From assembly GCA_910584865.1 (NCBI GenBank), contig CAJUCE010000004.1:117659-181658 (forward strand): 64,000 nucleotides of DNA, given 5' to 3'. Of this stretch, positions 59,531-64,000 are shown in pieces. Within the stretch, counting starts at the first letter, position 1; every line of letters begins with the position of its first letter. This DNA is from an uncultured Acetatifactor sp. GTDB taxonomy: Bacteria; Bacillota; Clostridia; Lachnospirales; Lachnospiraceae. Position numbers and translations under genes: made by a program. Under the pieces are notes generated by a model, which was not told the DNA's origin, made no database searches, and saw only the letters and a program-made list of their open reading frames with translations.

Positions 59531-61435
59531 ATGAAAGAAGTAAAATCCCCCCGAAAACCACTGCTCTACTATTACGGAATCGCCATGCTGATCATCTTCC
59601 TCTTCAACATGCTCGTATCCCCCCTGCTCATGAAAGGACAGATTATCGAGGTAGACTACGGCACCTTTATGAAGATGACGGCGGAAAAAAACATCGGCAG
59701 AGTCCAGATGGACAGTTCCGAAATCGTCTTTACGGACAAAGAAAACACCCAGATCTACACCACCGGCATTATGGATGACCCCAACCTGACCCAGCGCCTC
59801 TATGATGCCGGGGCCGTCTTTGCCAAAGACATCGAGCGTCCCACCTCGCCGCTTTTGAGCATCTTCCTCTCCGCGGTGCTGCCCATGCTGATTTTCATTC
59901 TCCTGGGCCAGTACCTGAGCAGGAAGCTGACGGAAAAGGCCGGCGGCCCCAACGCCATGATGTTCGGCATGGGCAAGAGCAATGCCAAGGTCTATGTCCA
60001 GTCCACGGAAGGCATCCATTTCGACGATGTGGCCGGGGAGGACGAGGCAAAGGAAAGCCTGGCGGAAATCGTGGACTACCTCCACAATCCCCAGAAATAC
60101 ACGGACGTGGGCGCCTCCATGCCAAAAGGACTGCTGCTTGTAGGCCCTCCCGGCACCGGAAAAACCATGCTTGCCAAAGCGGTGGCCGGGGAAGCAAATG
60201 TCCCCTTCTTCTCCATGTCCGGCTCGGAATTCGTGGAAATGTTCGTGGGCATGGGCGCTTCCAAGGTCCGTGACCTCTTCAAACAGGCCAAGGAAAAGGC
60301 TCCCTGTATCGTCTTCATCGACGAAATCGACGCCATCGGCAAGAAGCGGGACGGCCAGATCGGCGGCAACGACGAACGGGAACAGACCCTGAACCAGCTG
60401 CTCACCGAAATGGACGGCTTCGAAGGAAACAACGGCGTCATCATCCTGGCCGCCACCAACAGGCCGGAATCCCTTGACCCCGCCTTAACCAGGCCCGGGC
60501 GTTTCGACAGACGGGTACCCGTGGAGCTGCCTGACCTGGCAGGCCGGGAAGCCATCCTGAAAGTCCACGCCCGGAAAATCAAACTGGCCGACGATGTGGA
60601 TTTCCACACCATCGCCCGCATGGCCTCCGGCACCTCCGGGGCGGAACTCGCCAACATTGTCAACGAAGCCGCCCTGCGGGCCGTGCGCAGCAACCGCACC
60701 GTGGTGTGCCAGGCAGACCTGGAGGAAAGCATAGAAGTCGTCATCGCAGGATACCAGAAAAAGAACGCCATCCTTTCCGACGGCGAGAAGAAAGTGGTGG
60801 CCTATCACGAAATCGGCCACGCCCTGGTAGCCGCCATGCAGAGCCACTCCGCCCCTGTGCAGAAGATTACCATCATCCCCCGCACCTCCGGCGCCCTGGG
60901 CTACACCATGCAGGTGGAGCAAAGCGATAAAGTGCTCATGACCAAACGGGAAATTGAAAACAAGATTGCCACCTTCACCGGAGGCCGGGCCGCGGAGGAA
61001 ATCGTCTTCGGCGAAATCACCACCGGCGCCTCCAACGACATCGAACAGGCCACAAAGCTTGCCCGGGCAATGATCACCCGGTACGGTATGAGCGACGAAT
61101 TCGACATGGTGGCCATGGAGACCGTGACCAACCAGTACCTGGGCGGAGATACCTCCCTGGCCTGCTCCGCGGACACCCAGAATGAGATTGACAGAAAGGT
61201 AGTGGAACTGGTGAAGGCGCAGCACGAAAAGGCCAGACGGATATTGTCGGAAAACCGTGTAAAACTGGATGAACTGGCCGCATTCCTCTATGAGCGGGAG
61301 ACAATCACGGGAGAGGAATTTATGGGGATTCTGAACGGGAAAACAGCGGATGGCAAAAATCAAAATACGGAAACAGATCCAAAAGGCGGAGCCGCCAGAA
61401 CAGCCGCTTCGGGAAAGGAAGGTGCACAGAAATGA
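59531..61435 (+). CDS. ftsH: Second FtsH-type ATP-dependent zinc metalloprotease
   Basis: I chose the start MKEVKSPRKP at 59531, with AAAGGAG upstream. The 634-residue protein has two membrane helices (about 13-33 and 112-132). The AAA domain has GPPGTGKT (from G205), Walker B IDEID and RPGRFDR, and the protease has HEIGH (H426-H430). It ends in a charged Gly/Thr/Lys tail. It is a full-length paralogue of the copy at 32496, set in a MarR-controlled operon with a TauE exporter and DUF308 protein. That suggests a specialised stress role and acquisition by transfer. Confidence 0.95.
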   Translation: MKEVKSPRKPLLYYYGIAMLIIFLFNMLVSPLLMKGQIIEVDYGTFMKMTAEKNIGRVQMDSSEIVFTDKENTQIYTTGIMDDPNLTQRLYDAGAVFAKDIERPTSPLLSIFLSAVLPMLIFILLGQYLSRKLTEKAGGPNAMMFGMGKSNAKVYVQSTEGIHFDDVAGEDEAKESLAEIVDYLHNPQKYTDVGASMPKGLLLVGPPGTGKTMLAKAVAGEANVPFFSMSGSEFVEMFVGMGASKVRDLFKQAKEKAPCIVFIDEIDAIGKKRDGQIGGNDEREQTLNQLLTEMDGFEGNNGVIILAATNRPESLDPALTRPGRFDRRVPVELPDLAGREAILKVHARKIKLADDVDFHTIARMASGTSGAELANIVNEAALRAVRSNRTVVCQADLEESIEVVIAGYQKKNAILSDGEKKVVAYHEIGHALVAAMQSHSAPVQKITIIPRTSGALGYTMQVEQSDKVLMTKREIENKIATFTGGRAAEEIVFGEITTGASNDIEQATKLARAMITRYGMSDEFDMVAMETVTNQYLGGDTSLACSADTQNEIDRKVVELVKAQHEKARRILSENRVKLDELAAFLYERETITGEEFMGILNGKTADGKNQNTETDPKGGAARTAASGKEGAQK

Positions 61436-61971
61436 AGAAATATTCCGGATTCGTATGGATGGAACTGACAGTAGGCATATTGTTAATCCTGCTCGGGGTG
61501 TTCACCTTCCTGCGCCCCGGCAGCCTGCTCACCGGAATCGTGGCCATTTACGGGCTGATTGCACTCATCACGGGCATCGATGATATCCTGACCTTTATCA
61601 GACTGGAAAAGTACACCGGCTTCGCCCCCGCAGTCTCCCTGATTTCCGGCATCCTCAGCGTGATGTGCGGCTGCATGCTCCTGCTCTACCCGGACGCGGG
61701 GAAATGGATACTGTCCCTGCTGTTCCCCATCTGGTTCATAGCCCACTGCATTTCCCGGCTGTCCCATACCTACATACTCCGTATGGCAGGGCAGAAGTTT
61801 TTCTACTATTTTTCGTTAATTGTAAATATCGCCGGACTGATTCTGGGGATCCTGATGGTATTCAACCCGGTGCTGACCTTCATGACCATGCGGTTCATGG
61901 GATATATCGTGGCGGTGTACCTGGTTCTGCTGGGGATTGACAGCATCGTTGCGGCACTTGGCAGACGATAA
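61432..61971 (+). CDS. DUF308 (HdeD-like) membrane protein
   Basis: A 179-residue protein with six hydrophobic helices in three similar pairs (GILLILLGVFTFLRPGSLL, then GILSVMCGCMLLLYPDAG, then LILGILMVFNPV), the DUF308/HdeD pattern. HdeD proteins are linked to acid and other membrane stress. It overlaps the ftsH stop by four bases (ATGA), so it is the last member of the MarR operon and a possible FtsH partner. Confidence 0.87.
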   Translation: MKKYSGFVWMELTVGILLILLGVFTFLRPGSLLTGIVAIYGLIALITGIDDILTFIRLEKYTGFAPAVSLISGILSVMCGCMLLLYPDAGKWILSLLFPIWFIAHCISRLSHTYILRMAGQKFFYYFSLIVNIAGLILGILMVFNPVLTFMTMRFMGYIVAVYLVLLGIDSIVAALGRR

Positions 61972-61976
61972 AAACA

Positions 61977-62009
61977 GGCTGCCGCAGTATGAACTGAACT
62001 GCGGCAGCC
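61977..62009 (-). terminator. Terminator of aspS (and possibly of the MarR operon)
   Basis: GGCTGCCGCAGT and ACTGCGGCAGCC form a perfect 12-base-pair stem with a 9-base loop. On the minus strand it is followed by TGTTTTTATC, a good T-run. Confidence 0.85.
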
Positions 62010-62018
62010 CAGTCTCCG

Positions 62019-63353
62019 CTACGGCGTCAGCCGGATCGGACTGCGGAACAGGAACATTGCCTCCTTGATCGTCAGGTTGAAAATCAGCATCGTCAGCCGG
62101 TCAATGCCAAGGCCGAACCCGCCATGGGGAGGACATCCATATTTGAAGAATTCAAGATAAAACTTAACATCCTCCGCAAGCCCCTTTTCCTCCGCCTGCT
62201 TCCGCAATACCTCATAGCGGTGTTCCCGCTGTGCGCCGGTGGTGATTTCAACCCCTTTCCAAATCAGGTCATATCCCTGGGGAATTCCCTGCTCGTTCCT
62301 CATATGGTAAAAAGCCCTCTTCTCCGCGCTGAAGCCGGTTACGAACAGGAATTCATGGTCATAATGCTTCTTAACCCATTCATAACTCAGCTTTTCAGCC
62401 TCCGTAGTCATATCCCCCTTCTCGGAATCATCCACCACATAGCCGAATTCTTTTTCAAGCTCTTCGTAAAGCCTTCTCAATTCGATGACCGGAAAATTCT
62501 TTGCAGGAACTACCACATCCACGCCAAAGAGCTCTTTTATCTGCTCACCGTACTTCTCCCTGACAGCGCCAAGACCGGCAATCAGGATATCCTCCTCCAT
62601 ATGCATCACATCCTCCATGCCGTCTATATAGCTGAATTCCAGATCGAAGCAGGAAAATTCGGTGGCATGTTTGCTTGTGAAAGATTTCTCGGCCCGGAAT
62701 ACAGGCCCCACCTCAAAAATTTTCTCAAATCCCGAAGCCATTGCCATCTGTTTGTAGAACTGCGGGCTCTGTGCAAGATAAGCGTTGGTATCAAAATATT
62801 TGACCTCAAACACGTCAGCGCCGCTTTCGCTTGCCGCACCGATCAATTTCGGCGTGTGAATTTCAATGAAATCATTTTCTATCAGGTAACTTCTGATTGC
62901 ATTGACAAAGCAGGTCTGAACCCTGAACATCAGCTGATTTTCATCCGTTCTAAGGTCAATCCATCGATAGTCAATCCGCTGGTCAATGCCTGACCGCTCG
63001 ACAGCCTTCTGCTTCTTTGTGCCGGGAATATAGCTGCGTGCAATAGGAAGGGGCGCCGCAATACTCTCGATCTCCAGTTTCTCGGGAAGAACCTCCACGC
63101 CCCCCATCTTAACATACTCATTCTCAACAGCCTTACCCATTACGGTAATAACGGAATCCGCTGTCAGCTTTTCAAATTCTTCAGCCAATTCCGGATGGAC
63201 GCTTTTCTCAACCGTAATCTGGAGCCTGCCGGTAAGGTCTTTCATTACCACAAAAATCATCGTTTTGCTGATACGGATGTTTTCTACAAATCCCTGTACT
63301 TTTACAGCTTCACCGTTTCTTTTTTTAACGTCGCAAATCTTTATCCTCTCCAT
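62019..63353 (-). CDS. aspS: Archaeal-type (nondiscriminating-like) aspartyl-tRNA synthetase
   Basis: A 444-residue class II synthetase. It has an N-terminal OB-fold anticodon-binding domain (VKVQGFVENIR), then motif 2 GPVFRAEKS and motif 3 GFGLGIDRLTMLI, ending RSPIRLTP. It lacks the large GAD insertion of bacterial AspRS (about 590 residues), so it belongs to the short archaeal type, which in bacteria usually charges both tRNA-Asp and tRNA-Asn for later amidation. The start at 63353 sits in a 17-base tandem duplication whose upstream copy supplies GGAGAGG. Confidence 0.87.
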   Translation of the reverse strand: MERIKICDVKKRNGEAVKVQGFVENIRISKTMIFVVMKDLTGRLQITVEKSVHPELAEEFEKLTADSVITVMGKAVENEYVKMGGVEVLPEKLEIESIAAPLPIARSYIPGTKKQKAVERSGIDQRIDYRWIDLRTDENQLMFRVQTCFVNAIRSYLIENDFIEIHTPKLIGAASESGADVFEVKYFDTNAYLAQSPQFYKQMAMASGFEKIFEVGPVFRAEKSFTSKHATEFSCFDLEFSYIDGMEDVMHMEEDILIAGLGAVREKYGEQIKELFGVDVVVPAKNFPVIELRRLYEELEKEFGYVVDDSEKGDMTTEAEKLSYEWVKKHYDHEFLFVTGFSAEKRAFYHMRNEQGIPQGYDLIWKGVEITTGAQREHRYEVLRKQAEEKGLAEDVKFYLEFFKYGCPPHGGFGLGIDRLTMLIFNLTIKEAMFLFRSPIRLTP

Positions 63354-63370
63354 ATCTTTATCCTCTCCAT
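63337..63370 (-). repeat. 17-base tandem duplication over the aspS start
   Basis: The unit ATGGAGAGGATAAAGAT occurs twice in a row. The upstream ATG (63370) is out of frame and stops after nine codons. Its GGAGAGG serves as ribosome site for the true start at 63353. Confidence 0.65.
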
Positions 63371-63547
63371 ATCTTTCTCCTAATAAATTATAAAAAGCCC
63401 CATTTTATCCTTCGAACTCGCCGTGTTCTTCGTTTCTATTAACTATATTTATTTAAGCTTCATGCAAATATACGCCCGCTTTTGCTTCAATTACATCATT
63501 TATTATGGCCTGCTGATTTTCTGTTGCCAAAATGTTGCCACGCATTT

Positions 63548-63575
63548 ATTATAGCAAATCCCGGCAATTTGGCAA
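63548..63575 (-). promoter_or_regulatory. Candidate aspS promoter
   Basis: TTGCCA (63570-63575), a 16-base spacer and TATAAT (63548-63553) on the minus strand. The leader would be about 190 bases long. I looked for a T-box motif in it and saw none. The gap 63354-63673 holds no gene. Confidence 0.5.
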
Positions 63576-63673
63576 TCAATTTTTGAAATGTTATTCGGAA
63601 AAAATCCAATTGTAGTTCCACATGGCTTACACAACCATACTTTTAAGCGTTACTGCAACAAATATAAAATGTC

Positions 63674-64000
63674 TTACAGAATTTTATCTTTATGTAGTTT
63701 CAATATTTTACAAAAGTAATATCCACAATATGAAAACAGGCACATAATCAAAATATAATCAAATATAAAGTATATAACCGGTTCTTCAAAATCAAAAAAT
63801 ACAAACTTTGACTTGAACAGCATATAAACGCCTAACTGCCGTTTTATAAAAGCATATATTCCATAGAAGCATACGAGAAAAATAATGAGATTGAAACCTG
63901 CGCCGATCCGAAGGCGCAGGAGCCGGATCTGGTGGCGGCAGAAAAACATCTGCGCAAAAGAAAATATGCCGGCCAGCGGGAAAAACTGATAAAAGACATT
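63674..64000 (-). CDS. Membrane protein, 5'-truncated by window edge
   Basis: The frame is open to the last base of the window, reading hydrophobic sequence (YQFFPLAGIFSFAQ) upstream of the first in-window ATG at 63949, so the gene begins outside. The visible 108 residues contain about three membrane helices and basic loops (CRHQIRLLRLRIG, KLHKDKIL). It is AT-rich compared with aspS. No family is recognised. Confidence 0.55.
   Translation of the reverse strand, partial: NVFYQFFPLAGIFSFAQMFFCRHQIRLLRLRIGAGFNLIIFLVCFYGIYAFIKRQLGVYMLFKSKFVFFDFEEPVIYFIFDYILIMCLFSYCGYYFCKILKLHKDKIL

Noticed and set aside
63454..63545. A 30-codon minus-strand frame in the aspS leader
   Set aside because: Its ATG lies upstream of the transcript start predicted from the TATAAT at 63548, and it has no ribosome site.
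63354..63673. T-box riboswitch before the aspartyl-tRNA synthetase gene
   Set aside because: No T-box consensus (GGGTGGNACCGCG type) and no terminator/antiterminator pair found in the leader.

Overview
The window looks like the chromosome of a spore-forming Clostridia bacterium, most likely a Lachnospiraceae. It carries a conserved sporulation/division block (HU, RqcP, YabP, YabQ, DivIC, SpoIIE, TilS, Hpt, FtsH), a CotS-type kinase, strong AGGAGG ribosome-binding sites, sigma-A promoters and lineage-typical families (DUF1538, DUF1667, PadR/HAAS/DUF4097). I see no rRNA, tRNA, CRISPR array, complete insertion sequence or prophage.

Layout, left to right. Positions 1-4915 (+) hold a tight operon, more AT-rich than its surroundings: two radical-SAM/SPASM peptide maturases (the first cut by the window edge), an M55-type D-aminopeptidase homologue and a secreted lipoprotein with an HEXXH zinc site. 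This looks like the back end of a RiPP (modified peptide) locus whose precursor lies to the left. Positions 5.1-7.6 kb (-) are a PadR/HAAS/DUF4097 envelope operon with a palindromic operator, followed by an ABC-permease remnant. Positions 8-18.2 kb carry a protein of unknown function, a GH78-like glycosidase, a DUF1538 membrane protein with a P-II-like partner, a GlpA-like dehydrogenase set with DUF1667, a Nudix hydrolase and a YfcE-like phosphodiesterase.

Positions 18.3-23.8 kb look like a defence island. Two copies of a dispersed repeat flank a DUF2971 gene, and next to them is a two-gene system of a large AAA/ABC-type ATPase and an HNH nuclease (Septu-like, with a long unassigned N-terminal region). 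Positions 23.8-30.6 kb hold an amidase-deacetylase fusion, a two-component operon with a secreted VCBS-like protein and an unusual acidic tail on the kinase, and a Nudix gene. A MATE pump with paired promoters and inverted repeats follows.

Positions 32.5-48.9 kb are mainly housekeeping: FtsH, Hpt, TilS, SpoIIE (a short, soluble form behind a Spo0A-type promoter), DivIC, YabQ, YabP, RqcP, HU, a PEGA lipoprotein, CotS, CCA transferase, a SurA/PrsA-like protein, an M3 peptidase and a membrane protein. Positions 49-55.3 kb hold a heparinase II/III-like lyase, a cluster of gene remnants that includes frameshifted brxB and the start of brxC (a BREX scar), GlmS with an unusual insertion, and an SGNH hydrolase. 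Positions 55.6-62 kb are accessory: a small holin-like type I toxin candidate, an ArsR-DUF2087 operon, and a MarR/TauE/second FtsH/DUF308 operon. The window closes with an archaeal-type aspartyl-tRNA synthetase and a membrane protein cut by the right edge.
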